Assembly (NCBI GenBank): GCA_050084985.1
Contig: JBITNC010000001.1
Location: forward strand, 19,282,001 to 19,346,000
DNA: 64,000 nucleotides
Source of the DNA: Nageia nagi
Taxonomy: Eukaryota > Pinophyta
Direction of reading: 5' to 3'
A program made the position numbers and the translations under genes. Below, one piece after another: positions 22,201 through 33,417 of the stretch. Numbering within the stretch: the stretch's first letter is position 1; every line of letters starts with the position of its first letter. A model generated the notes under the pieces. It was not told the origin of the DNA. It made no database searches and saw only the letters and a program-made list of their open reading frames with translations.

Positions 22201-23013
22201 AGAAACACCTAAGTAAGAATGTAGGTGGGTTGTGTTACTTTCTTTAGAATCTCCCCCATCCTCACCTATATTCCATATTCTAATTAGTAGGTAAAAGCCT
22301 AAATGGGTAAACTATTTCCCAAAGAAATTTAAAAAAAAAACTAAGCTATCCATTTGAAATATTCTCGAATCTTGGTTGATGATATGAAATCCAAGTATAA
22401 GGGGATACAATTTATCAGATATATTTCTACAAGTCTTGCACCTAAAGGAGATGTCATACATTTCAAAATTTGTATAGAAACCATAAAATTATAACTCAAA
22501 TTGAGAGATAAAATGCCAATGTATGCTGGGTGTAAGCCTTAGAAAACTCATGCAACTAATGTTGAATATTTACAACAATGGATTTAGGGAAGAGCAATGA
22601 GTTGGATGTTCATCCACATGTAGATGGGAATAAAAATCTATTATTTGACAAGAACTTGTAATTTGGAATAAATCACCATTATCTTAAAATTATAATGGTG
22701 AAACCCTCATTTGATTTAATTTTATTGACCTTAAACAAGGCTTAAGAAAAATATAAAAGAATTTTGATAACTCACAACCTAGTAAAAGAAGACTATATTT
22801 ACTTGAAATGACAAGTCAAGGGATGTACACCCATGACTATTACTTCAAGTATAGGAGTGTGTTGTTAATTTAAATGGTCCTCTCCTTTCCAAATAAAACA
22901 TTTGTATGTAGAAAAAATATACCATTTTTTCATAAGGACATATCAGCATTTGTACTTGTGACTATAGCTTTTCACAAAATTTTAGAAATAATTTGACTAG
23001 TCCTTTATCTAGA

Positions 23014-23045
<32 letters not shown>

Positions 23046-24475
23046 ATATATATATATATATATATTAATATATATATATATATATATATAATAATATAAT
23101 ATATATGACAAAATGTACAATATGATCACATGCAATGGTAAATAAAAATTATACCTCTTACATGTCACAAGATAATGAAAATTCAATAATACCAAAATAC
23201 CCCTTTTTATTTACATCACAAGTTCTCAAATAAATAATTTCATCTATTAAGCATTGAAAAAATGTACAATATGATCACATGCAATTATGTCCAATAATTA
23301 CAAATATTGTGCTTTCTCATGATACAATTAATGTAGGATAATTAAGAAAAAATAACCCCATTAACATTATTATAAACTCTTAAACAAGCATTTCCTCCTT
23401 CAAATATACTCTAAAATTTATCAAATGAAATTCAAAACTTGGCTAAACATTTTCGCACTAGTGTCTAAAATGCTAAAAAAATCACCTAGAATTAAGAGGA
23501 AGAAGGTTATTTCATTCACAACATACTAGACCAAACTTAGGAAGAGAGGAGAAGTGTCCCATAATGATCATTCTCCTAAGTATTTATAACCAAAATTTGG
23601 TATAGTCCATCCAAAAGTATAACTATTTATCCACTTCACATGTTTTTGTTTCATAAGAGGTAGGGGTTTCATTATTTTGTGATAGGATTTTGATAAATTT
23701 ATTTGCAAGTCCTATGTCTTCCAAAATAATTTGCACACATCACATTATGCACCAAAATGTATGGAAGAGGTTCATGAATAATTTTACACACCTAACATAA
23801 AATACCAAAATGTATGGAGATGATTCCTTTATTATTTTTGCAAAATACCAAGATAGCCTTTCAACTACCACCAAATACCAAAATTGTCTTCATCCCTATT
23901 TTTTTATTTTCACCTAACCTATAGGATTTTATTTCTTGTAAAAACTAAAATAATTTGGTAAAAATTCAAATTTGAATATTGGGAATATTCCTTCAAACTT
24001 CAAATATAGTCAAGTAATTTAGGCATGCACATCAATTTTTTTGGCACACAAGTTTACCTACAAAGACCACCCATCCTATAAGGTAATTTTTGGTTAGTGC
24101 ACATATAGACATTATTCATATCATAGAGATCAAATATTATGCAAAATAATTATGATATGATATGCAGCTAAATCATTTATAAAGGTCCCTATGGGCTATT
24201 AGTGAATCAACATCAATCATTTCCTCACTCTTACCAATACATTCATGTAACCAACTCATATTGGTTTCCTAGGATCTTCAACCTAATTCTCATGTTAATT
24301 TATCTTGTACCCTGTATCAATCAACAATACCAAGTTTAGCATCAATTTGATACAAATATTGCATATAATTAGTTATTATTATTCATCTTATGATCTCATT
24401 CACACTCAATTTTTTTGAAGGTAATCAAGTCATAAAAAAATCTTAAGGAATTTAGAATTGTAGATGTAATGGGGT
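22201..24475. other. AT-rich remainder of U1 with simple repeats
   Basis: The TA-rich microsatellite run is 23014-23107. A 27-base motif (AAAATGTACAATATGATCAC...) occurs at 23110-23136 and again at 23259-23285. No coding pattern was seen. The hydrophobic Ile/Tyr frame at 22962-23195 is a translation of the TA run. Confidence 0.5.
23014..23107. repeat. TA-rich microsatellite
   Basis: Almost continuous alternating TA with a few interruptions (ATTATA, TTAATA, ATAATAATA). Confidence 0.9.
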
Positions 24476-24482
24476 CATTACA

Positions 24483-24731
24483 AGTTATGAGACACTCTCC
24501 CATTATCCCTACAAAGTAATAGACCTTACAACATCATGCAAGTAAGAAAAATGGATCAAAACATATTACATATTTACAATTACCAAAAACTCTAAAAAAA
24601 TACGATCTCCAAAAATGTGGGGGCATTTTCAAAAATACATAAGGTTGTAGAAATATGGAACTATTTCCACAAAAATATGAAACATGATTTCATTTTATTC
24701 TAGTAAATTTGCAAAACTTAAATCGCTAACA
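24483..24731 (-). repeat. C1 3' LTR, proximal part (after U1 insertion)
   Basis: Aligns with 29199-29456 (for example ACTCTCCCATTATCC, GACCTTACAACATCATGCAA). The right edge, CGCTAACA, is the complement of the LTR start TGTTAGCG. The polypurine tract complement, TACTCCTCCTTAAAGG, lies at 24732-24747. Confidence 0.9.
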
Positions 24732-24734
24732 TAC

Positions 24735-26760
24735 TCCTCCTTAAAGGTGAGAGGGTTGATTAGGTAGTTTCTTAACTTTATAAATTGATGTGTAACAACT
24801 CCTTTAGTGAATAGGTTAGACATATTATCCTTTGTATGGCCATAATGCAAATCAACAATCTTCTTCTCAACCATGTCCTAGATGAAATGGTATTTTATAT
24901 CAAAATGTTTTGATCTAGAATGATGCATAGGATTCTTGGACAACAAAATAGCACTTTAGTTATCACAAAATAAAGTAGTTGCATTAATTTATTTTTCTCT
25001 AATATCCTCCAAAATCTTCCTTATCCACAAAATTTATGTATTGGGACTAGTAATGGCAAGGTATTCAACTTCAATGGAGGACAAAGCAATTGTTGCTTAT
25101 TGTTTGGAAGACCATATAACAAGATCAAAACTAAGGCTAAAATAATTTCCAAAAGTTGATTTTCTATCATCTATATTATTACCCCTATATTGTCACTATA
25201 TCCAACAAGTTTTACATGGTTATTTTTAAGGTAATGGATGCCAAAATTTAGAGTACCTTTTACATATCTAAGGATTGTCTTAGCTACTTGTAAATAAATC
25301 TCTAAAGGAGCACTCATGTACCTGGATAAAAGTGAAACAACATGATAAATATTAGGTTACAAATTTGTTAAGAATATCATGCTCCCAATAATGCTTTTGT
25401 AATTGTGCACATCAGCTTCAATAGCCCCATCATCTTTACTTAAGTGTTCTCCATGAGCAATGGGACTAACAAGAATTGTACAATCATCCATGCCAAAATT
25501 ATGTAATAAATCAATACCATATTTGGTTTGAGAAATAAAAAATTTATTATCATCTTGATATACCTCTAAACTAAGAAAATAGTGCATAAGATGAAGATTA
25601 TTTATTGTAAATTCTTGCATCATGTATTTTTTGAAAGCATCATTCAATATAGAATTGCTAACCATGTAAATAATATCATCAATATAAAGTAAAATCAACA
25701 AAACATCAATAACATCATGTTTATAATATAGAGTTGGTTCACTTTTGCTTCTTGTGAATCTAGAATTCTAGAAATATCCATTTATGAGTACCAAGCCTAT
25801 GGGGCTTCCTTGAAGCCATAGAAAGCCTTCTTCAACCTGTAAACATGATGTTATTTACCTTTGTTTTTGAAAAATTGGGGTTGAGCAACAAATAACCCTT
25901 CATCAAGGTATCAATTCAAGAATGCACTCTTGACATCCAAGTAATATACCTTCCAACCTTTGTGAGCATCAATGGAGAGAACCATTCTAATAGTTTCTTG
26001 CCTATAAATAGGAGAAAAGATATCCTCATATTCTATGTTGTATCTCTAAGTGAATCCTTTTTCCATAAGTCTATCCTTATACCTCTCAATTGTGCCATCA
26101 GCATTAAACTTTATTTTGTAGATCCATTTAGAGCCTACAACCTTTTTCCCTATTGGAAGCTCAACTAGCTCCCATGTATTATTTTTTCAATGGAGTACAT
26201 TTCTTATTCCATTGCCTTCATCCAAACATCATTAGTACAAGCAATTTCAAAACAAAAAGGTTCTAAATTAGCAGTATCCATCCATGCAAAACTAGCTAAT
26301 TCACCCTTTGGTTCACCATCCATCTCATCACTGTATAAATGTATATTTTCAAGCCTTTTAATTAGTTGATATAATTGTTTTTCTTGTGCTCTAGTTACTA
26401 TATTTAAAAAAATTTGATCTAACATTTGAGAAAAAGGATGATTTACAAGTTTTTTATTACCTCTTACTTTACCATTCTTATTTGGAGATTTATCATCATC
26501 ACTTGGAACATCTCTGGGTTGCACTTGTGTGGACTTTTGTGGACTATTTGAAGCTTTGGATGCATATTTTTTTGGCTAGTATGAATATTATATTACACAT
26601 TTAATAGTTTCCATAAAAGGATCTATCATCAATGAGCTATTTTTTATGACCCCATTATCTCCCTTCATCAAAAATAACATCTCTTGAAATAACAACTTTG
26701 TGACTTTTCAGATTGTACAATTTATATTCTTTGCTTATTTCATAATAACTAATAATATTC
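24735..26760 (-). pseudogene. C1 reverse transcriptase and RNase H
   Basis: Minus-strand RT is read from about 26530 (frame 26204-26524, N-terminal linker and CTNDVWMKAME), then through several shifts to the open frame 25357-25701. That frame holds the catalytic YIDDIIY motif near 25665-25690 and the FISQTKYGIDLLHNFGM and PIAHGEHLSKDD segments of copia RT. RNase H follows (25350-24735): LEIYLQVAKTILRYVKGTLNFGI, GYSDN and, near the end, the region before the PPT. The YIDD active site is intact, but stops and frameshifts divide the rest, so it is inactive. The product would copy element RNA into DNA inside virus-like particles. Confidence 0.85.
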
Positions 26761-27481
26761 AAGTCTCACTCTTTGGATATAATTTTTTTCTATGCTCCTT
26801 TGGATTATGCACATAACCCAAGCAACCAAACACTCTAAAATGATTCACATTTGGTCTTTTATCATACCTTGCCTCAAAAGAAGTTATGCCATCCAAACTA
26901 GAGGTTGGACATCTATTTAAAATAAACATTACTATCCTAATAGCTTCAGCCCAATAACTATTTATTAAACCTTTACTTTGGAGCATGCTTCTTACCATAT
27001 TATCCAAAGTTATGTTCTTACATTCAACTATACCATTTTGTTGTGGAGTGTAGGTAGCAATGAGTTTCCTTCTCACACCAAAATATTTACAATATTGCAA
27101 GAATTCATCACTACAAAATTCACCCCCATAATCTATTCTTAAATATTCAAATAATAGCCATTTTGCTTTTCAAAATTATTGTTTAACTTCTTAAAGTGTG
27201 CAAAAGCTTACATCCTTGTGCTTAAGAAAGTAGATCCAACACATTCTTGTATAATCATCAATGAAAGTAAGGAAATATATACTTTTACCAATGCTTGGAG
27301 TTTGCATTGGCCCACATATGTCATTATGCACCAATTTGAGGGGGTAAGAGGCTCTCCATGCTTGACCTTTTGTAAAGCTTGATCTTGAATGCTTGCCCAT
27401 AGCAAATTTAGTCCACACTTCTTTATGCTCTTGGACATTGGGCAGCCCATATGCCATCTCATTAGAGACTAAGCTTCTCAA
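26759..27481 (-). pseudogene. C1 integrase
   Basis: Two minus-strand frames: 27191-27481 holds the remnant of the zinc domain and DICGPMQTPSIGK, FIDDYTRMCWIYFLKHKD. Frame 26759-27100 starts after IDYGGEF (in a broken join near 27110-27150) and holds YTPQQNGIVECKN and FGCLGYVHNPKEHRKK. The three acidic residues of the catalytic core (DICGP, IDYGGEF, GIVECKN) can all be seen, but the core is split by stops near 27105-27190. This is the standard copia integrase before RT. Confidence 0.85.
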
Positions 27482-27489
27482 ACTTGTAA

Positions 27490-27960
27490 ACTTTAGATGC
27501 TCATATCTCTAAAGCCAAAGCCAACTCTTCTTATCAATATAAAAATTAGAGCTTTGCTCACCAAATCTAAGAGGAAACAATCTATTCCTTTTCATGGGAA
27601 TAATAGTAGCATGCTTATACCCTTTATTTTTATTGAAAATCATACATTTTATATCCTTAAACATAAGTTTGTAGTTATTTTCCATTATTTTTCCCACACT
27701 CAACAAATTATGCTCCAATTTTATAATGAAATATGCATCATTTATCCTCTTATTACCTTCATTTGTAGATACCTCTATAGCTTCCATGCCTTCAACTTGA
27801 ATGGCTTTGTTATATCCAAGTGTGACCTTGGACTTTTAGGAATCATCCATAGCACAAAACAAATCTCCCTTTCCAGTCATGTGATTGGAACAACTATTGT
27901 TAAGGATCCATGTCTCATCTATATTTTATGTTGAGTGGGCATAATATAAGAATAAAGTGG
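27490..27960 (-). pseudogene. C1 protease and pre-integrase domain
   Basis: The protease core at about 27880-27945 reads ETWILNNSCSNHMTGKGDLF, where functional copia proteases have D-S-G-C-S-N-H-M. The catalytic aspartate is Asn and the Gly is Ser. The pre-integrase frame at 27509-27787 has LEHNLLSVGKIMENNYKLMF, a hallmark of gag-pre-integrase. A protease with the aspartate lost could not process the polyprotein. Confidence 0.8.
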
Positions 27961-28990
27961 AGGATCCATCCTCCTAACCATAGTTGGCACTTTGGGCTCC
28001 TTTTTGAAAAGCCTTCAATCTATATTCTCTCTCATAGTTTCTATACTTGTTACAATAGTAACATTGTTTACCTCTTTTATCACCTCTTGGAGAATCCCTT
28101 CTACCTCTTCCTTGGGATCCTCCTATACCTTGGAATCCATCTCTCCTTCCTCTTCATCTTCCTCTTCCTCTAGAATATCTACCTCTTCCTCTACATTGAA
28201 TGCCCCCTTGACCACTTATGCTAGTATCACCTTCTTTAGAAGTGAAATACTTCTTTTCTATACTCCCAACATTGGAAAGTGGAGCAAGTATTTTCTCATG
28301 TGGCATAAGGGAACCAATGAGCTGATCAAGAGTGAGAGTACTCAAATCTTTGGTCTCTTCAAACATGATAATGGTTTGGTTCCATTTCAAAAGAAGTGTT
28401 CTCAACACTTTCTTCACTACAATAGGATTTTTTATCTCCTCTCCAAATGTCTCCATCATTTGGACATAATTACTCACTCTTACACAATACTCTCAAATTC
28501 TCATCCTCTTTTTGCTTTAGATTTTTAAACTCTATTTTCAAGGTTTGAAGCCTCACTTGATTCACTTGGTCATTACCTTGGAACCCATCTCTCAATAACT
28601 TCTATGCATCCTTTTTCATATTGCAACTAGCAATCCTTGGGAATAACCCTTTATCCAAGGTTGATTGAAGATGGTAGATATCAAAGGAATTCTACTTTTG
28701 GGCCTCTCTTTTAGCAAGTCTATCAACTTGAGGAAGTGTGTCCCAATCTAGTTCCACATAGGCATCCTTATTGATTTCCCACTCTCCCTTGCCTATCATA
28801 AAATGCTTCATTTTCAATGCTTAATATTTGTACTCCTCACCATTGAACTTTGGTATGGGAAGATAATTCACTCTAGAAGTCATCTCACTCACTGTAACAA
28901 GCTCAACACAAACTATAATCCTATTTGGATCACTTTTTCCAATAATTTACTGAGTTGTTGTAAGGTACCCATGGCCTCTTCAAATCCAAC
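27961..28990 (-). pseudogene. C1 gag with UBN2 domain and degenerate zinc knuckle
   Basis: The minus-strand frame at 28154-28477 reads SNYVQMMETFGEEIKNP, VVKKVLRTLLLKWNQTI and FEETKDLSTLTLDQLIGSL, the UBN2 gag domain of plant copia elements. An RG-rich basic stretch (GRGRYSRGRGR) follows. Near 28010-28060 comes QCYYCNKYRNYEREY, a CCHC knuckle whose His is Asn and whose last Cys is Tyr. The N-terminal part (28480-28990) is broken by many stops. Gag would form the particle that packages the RNA. Confidence 0.8.
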
Positions 28991-29001
28991 TAATATCTAC
29001 T

Positions 29002-29014
29002 AGCTCTAATACCA
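29002..29014 (-). other. C1 primer-binding site
   Basis: The complement TGGTATTAGAGCT matches the usual tRNA-Met primer site of copia elements and directly adjoins the 5' LTR. Confidence 0.8.
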
Positions 29015-29456
29015 ATATTAAAGAAAAATTAAGCACACAAAAATCTGATTCAATTAGTGAATTTGAAGTACAATATATAGGACCTCAATGAGTAATTGAT
29101 TTGAGCTCATAAAGGTTACAAAATGAACCAAAAATGAATGTTATAGATCATTACATAAATCTAATATAATTTAAGAAAAAATAGCTAAATGTAAGTTACA
29201 AATAAGTTCTAAGATACTCTCCCATTATCCTTATGAAGTAATAGACCTTACAACATCATGCAAGTAAGAAAAATGGATCAAAACATCTTAAATATTTGTA
29301 ACTACCAAAAACTATGGAAAAATATGCTAGGTCTCTAAAAATGCTAGGGTATTTTTAAAAACATGTAGGGTTGTAGAAATGTAGCAATGTTTCCACAAAA
29401 AGATGAAATGCAAGACATTTCATTTTAACAAATTTGCAAAACTTTAATCTCCAACA
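29015..29456 (-). repeat. C1 5' LTR
   Basis: About 442 bases. The minus strand starts TGTTGGAGATTAAAG. It is complete, and serves as the reference for the split 3' LTR. Confidence 0.9.
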
Positions 29457-30694
29457 CAAGGAAAAATTAACAATCAAGCACAAAAGAAAAAGCATCATTT
29501 ATATTTTTTGCATTATCAAAATATGGTCTAAAGGATTCTTTGTATTCCTATTCCACACTATAACTTGAATTATTGGTGGGTTTTATCCCTTCATGCCTAG
29601 AAACTGATACTCGTATTTCGTACCAAGCAATTTTTAAACTGAACATAAAAAATTATTGATTTTTTCAAAAACATAAAAATATGGCATGTACTGATTTTAT
29701 TTTTTATTGTGATCCATGATGAGCATTTTTTTAAATCCTCTCTAATTTAAATTATCAAATTTGTAATTAAATGATTAAAGGTAAAAGCCACTTCAAATTA
29801 GGTAGATGGTTTTAGAGGCATTTGCCTTGATAATTAGTCAAATCTTATGTTACTATCCAAGTAATTGAAATGAAAATATAGAAATAAAAATCCATTAATA
29901 AAATTTTCTTTTTATTTGATGCAAATGTAGAAATCTAAAAATATTATAATGAAATGAAATATTATTAATATCCATAATGGAACAAATATGATCCAAGGTA
30001 CTATGATAAAGTACACAACAAGAATGAAAAGTGAATGGGTTGCAATATCTAACATATGAAAGAAATAAAGATAAGTACAATATCTTGATTTGAGAAATAG
30101 GCTAGATAGAATAGAAGGAAGAGGATAGTACTTTGTATATGTTCTCTAAGAGATATGGACTACTCTCTCCTAATGTACAAGGTCAAATAATCTCCACCAA
30201 AAAAATCATTGATTCACCTCTATCCATCACTAATTTGTACCCTTAAGTCATGGGTACATTCTCTAGTAATTCTACCTCTATCTAGATGATTCAAAATATA
30301 ACTTTTATGTTTGATATCCCTCATTATTCCATATAAGTTAGTGAAATAGGTTATGATGTGTTGAGATTATAGGGGGGAGATCTACCTATAAGAGAGATTC
30401 TCTATCAATAAAACTATCATCTCTCTAATGTAAAGTACAAAATTATTATTGGTATAGATAATTGAAGAAGGTGGATAGAGATCATGTCTCTTATTTAAAA
30501 AAATAATGGAATCTTCCTCAAATTTCATAGTAGATTGTACAACAAAATATAAAGTGGTATAATATTTATGCTTCTTCCAAAGAGAAAACAAATGAGAATG
30601 CAAGAAAAAATAGGCTACAATAATTCAAATAGCTTAATAAGATAAGGATCAATATCATCAAACATCGGATAAGATCATATTGTATAACAATCAA
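29457..30694. other. G1 tail and AT-rich flank
   Basis: The first about 130 bases continue the G1 gag reading frame after the C1 TSD (a Lys/His-rich stretch). Beyond 29600 I see no coding pattern, only AT-rich DNA up to the T1 TSD at 30695. The short frames here match no known domain. Confidence 0.4.
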
Positions 30695-30699
30695 GAAAG

Positions 30700-31374
30700 T
30701 GTATAGTGATAAAATAAATTAATATATAATTCACTTTATGTCTATGAATTTTCAATTAATTATAATCTATCACCAACCTAATTGATATTTTTTGATGATA
30801 TACAAATTGGTTCATATCCCAATCAATCAAATAACCTCATATCTAATACCTTCAACACTATAATGAACTACTATGTGAATTTGGAAACCTTAATGTATGT
30901 AAATAAATGCATCTATGTCATGCTCACATATAATAAACTCCACCAGCATCGTGGATCCTAAAGAATATGAAGACTAATTGAAAACCAATTCAATAGTAAG
31001 AAGAGTATTAATAGATAATTAGATATATGGTGTTAAGAGACATTAGTGAGAGTAGTGAGGGATATGATCTCTTAGTTTACGTATCCAAATTGGGTTGGAT
31101 ATCATAGGAAATACCACACCTTGCTCCTCCTTTTACATCTTACAATACAAGAGAAAAGGATTATTAGTTTATATTCCATAATAATAAGATAATAATGATA
31201 ATATTGAAATATTTTAAATATAATCATGATTAATAATTGTTAATATTGATTAACTCATGATTAATACTTTATTATTATATTAGCCTTGATACGTGCATAA
31301 TTGAAATAATATCTTATCTTGATACCTAAAATATGACTTAATAATAAATAGAAAATAATTTTTTTGTGTCTACA
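30700..31374 (-). repeat. T1 3' LTR (left)
   Basis: Starts TGTATAG on the plus strand and ends GTGTCTACA. It is followed by TTTTGCTTCTCTTTGG, the complement of a purine tract (PPT). It matches 51389-51898 over its first two thirds and 61650-61859 over its last third. Confidence 0.85.
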
Positions 31375-31819
31375 TTTTGCTTCTCTTTGGATATGTAATA
31401 AAAAGAATTCAAATTGCATAATCTAAAGAATAATTAAGAAAGAAAAATATATGATAAGATTTAAACTATATTCCCTTGAAATGGTGAATATTGAATGGAT
31501 ATAGCATGGACCTTGTTGTGTTTAAGCTCCTTCCATATCCTCTTTTTCACTTAATTACCTTAGAAATTCCTAAAATAAATTGGAAACCAAGGGAAAAACT
31601 CTTGTTAATGATGTTTTCCATAGAATTTTTATAATTGATTCATTTGTGATGTCCCAAAAGGATCAAAAGGTATATTGTGTCATCATGGGGTTTTCATGAC
31701 CTATGAAATCTATTGAATTCTTGATATTTTATTATCCCAAAATACCATAAAAAGATATTCTTCTTGAGATTATCATATGTATGTATTGTCGGTTATCATG
31801 GGATTTCCATAATAATTAG
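31375..31819 (-). other. T1 PPT and region after integrase (left of T2)
   Basis: The PPT complement is at 31375-31390. The rest has only broken minus-strand frames without a recognised domain. It ends with the attag TSD of T2 (31815-31819). Confidence 0.55.
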
Positions 31820-33171
31820 TGTATATGCATACATATCCCAATACTCTAGTGGCTTCCCAACACATATTGTTCTTATATGTCTAAAGAAATGTGTTTTAGC
31901 AATCTCCTCCTAACTATTATATAAATTTCAAATAGTTTTGATGAGAAAATACACTAAGTATAGCAATCTTCAAATGTGATGTCAGCAGAGTATAGGCAAG
32001 TATTATTTTCATCTAAAACTAAACTCCAAAAGTAGTGATGTCAGTAGGCAATGCTAAAAGTTTCCATGATAGATAATTTATGTGTTTTGGGCATGAAAGG
32101 GAGATGATGTTAGCAAAGTAAAGTGAATCCCACTTTGGCCAAAAGAATAGATCTGAAGGAGGATGACATCATAAGCAAAACTAAAATTTCTTGAGGTTAC
32201 TTGCTTTACTTTACAAAGGTGCAAGAAGAAAGTGACATCAATAGAAAATAAAAGACTTCAAGATCAGAGTTCAAAGATTTATGATTTCAAATGTAATAAA
32301 AGAAATCTTCACCGAAGCAAAATTTCACAAAAAGACTTCAGAACATGAGCCAAAATTCGATAAGGTTCCAAAATAATCACTAGAAATTGGAAAGAATTTG
32401 AAACCATCATAATTAGTCAAAGAATCTTTTGAAAATATGATACAAGTTCAAATAACACTTGAGAAACATGCTCATTTAAATTCAAAGGTGGTTGCAATTT
32501 TATGCATTTCAATTTTTATAAATAAAATGCCATGTGGCAGAGGTAGTTAGTTGTTTATTAAAAGAAGGCCAAAATATTTGGGCCATTTTGTAATTATTTT
32601 GTTTTATTCATTCTATAACTACTCTAGCATATAGTTGAAGAAAATCAAAAGGTTTAAAATCCCTATTATTTCCCCCTGTATTTATTTTCAAAGACCTTTT
32701 ATTCTATCAGTAATACAATGCCATCTTGATTTTTCTTATCTAGCACTTGTCATTGTTATTCTTAATCTGGTTGTATTATGGCAAGTAATGGATATTTCCT
32801 GAATGATAACACTAAGTTTTTGGTATAACTATATCTACTTATATGGTAGAGTTAAGCTAAATAATAATTTAGAGAGTGAAAACTTGTACTATGGATGCTA
32901 CACTAGATTCTTGCCAAGGTTTCACATTCTATGGAAGCTTATGCTGAACTAGTGATCTACCCTTACTTTTTTTCTTGCTTCCTATCCTTCTTGCTTTATT
33001 TCTCACACTCTACCCTCTTTTTTTTCTTTAATGTTACTTGTTCTTTTAATTTATGCCCAATAGATAAGGAATCAACCTAATTCAGAGATTAGGTTACTAT
33101 GTTAGCCTATTCATGATATACTTTGGTTGAAATTGTCCAAGGATGTATACATTACATAATTTCCATCAACA
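31820..33171 (+). repeat. T2 5' LTR
   Basis: Full-length match to 43217-44567. Shared landmarks include CTCTAGTGGCTT, AAAGTAAAGTGAATCCCAC and TAATACAATGCCAT. Confidence 0.9.
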
Positions 33172-33183
33172 ATATATCTTTTT

Positions 33184-33203
33184 TGGCACACCTAGTGGGA
33201 CCC
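33184..33203 (+). other. T2 primer-binding-like site
   Basis: TGGCACACCTAGTGGGACC begins 12 bases after the 5' LTR. It resembles the TGGCGCC-type primer sites of Tat/Athila gypsy elements but has changes. The tRNA identity is uncertain. Confidence 0.5.
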
Positions 33204-33417
33204 AAAATATTTTATTGATGAATTTGCTAAAAGTAGTATTGATGGTATGTATCAAAGCAAATTTATATAGTTATAATTTTCGCTTCCCAAACCTAGATTC
33301 TCTTAGTTGCTACTAAATTTTATGTGGACAAGATCAAAATCCAAAGCAGCTAAAGAGGCCCCAAATTTTAAATAACTTGGTACTTACAAAATAAAGACCC
33401 TAATCAAGTCTATATCT

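Larger units (their letters stand above)
16844..24482 (-). mobile_element. U1: unclassified LTR-type insertion inside the C1 3' LTR
   Basis: The insertion starts TGTAATG and ends CATTACA, a 7-base inverted terminus typical of LTRs. It is flanked by agtta on both sides (16839-16843 and 24483-24487). Two direct repeats, 16844-17497 and 20116-20771, look like its LTRs. TTTGTATTAGATCA (complement of about 20102-20115) abuts the second repeat and resembles a tRNA-Met primer site, giving minus orientation. The right repeat is expected to end at 24482, but its similarity stops near 20771. A further insertion or rearrangement therefore lies between, including the PPR relic. The shared flank could be read as up to 10 bases, so another class is not excluded. 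Confidence 0.6.
16645..29456 (-). mobile_element. C1: Ty1/copia retrotransposon on the minus strand, nested in G1
   Basis: The 5' LTR (right, 29015-29456) and 3' LTR (left, 16645-16843 plus 24483-24731) match. Both outer flanks are caagg (16640-16644 and 29457-29461), a perfect 5-base TSD. On the minus strand the order is LTR, PBS, gag, protease, integrase, RT, RNase H, PPT, LTR; integrase before RT defines copia. The 3' LTR is split by U1. All frames are interrupted by stops. Confidence 0.9.

Noticed and set aside
22962-23195. 77-codon hydrophobic minus-strand frame rich in Ile and Tyr
   Set aside because: It is a translation of the TA microsatellite and its flank; no evidence of a gene.
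16839-24487. U1 as a Mutator-like DNA transposon with a 9-10-base TSD
   Set aside because: The shared flank can be read as up to 10 bases. The TG...CA ends, 7-base inverted termini, direct repeats and primer-like site fit an LTR element better. Not fully excluded.
27497-28528. Overlapping plus-strand open frames of up to 178 codons
   Set aside because: They are antisense to the clearly recognised C1 gag and pre-integrase on the minus strand.
30204-30500. Possible inverted repeat around GATTCACCTCTATCC
   Set aside because: Only short partial complementarity, interrupted; not beyond chance in this composition.
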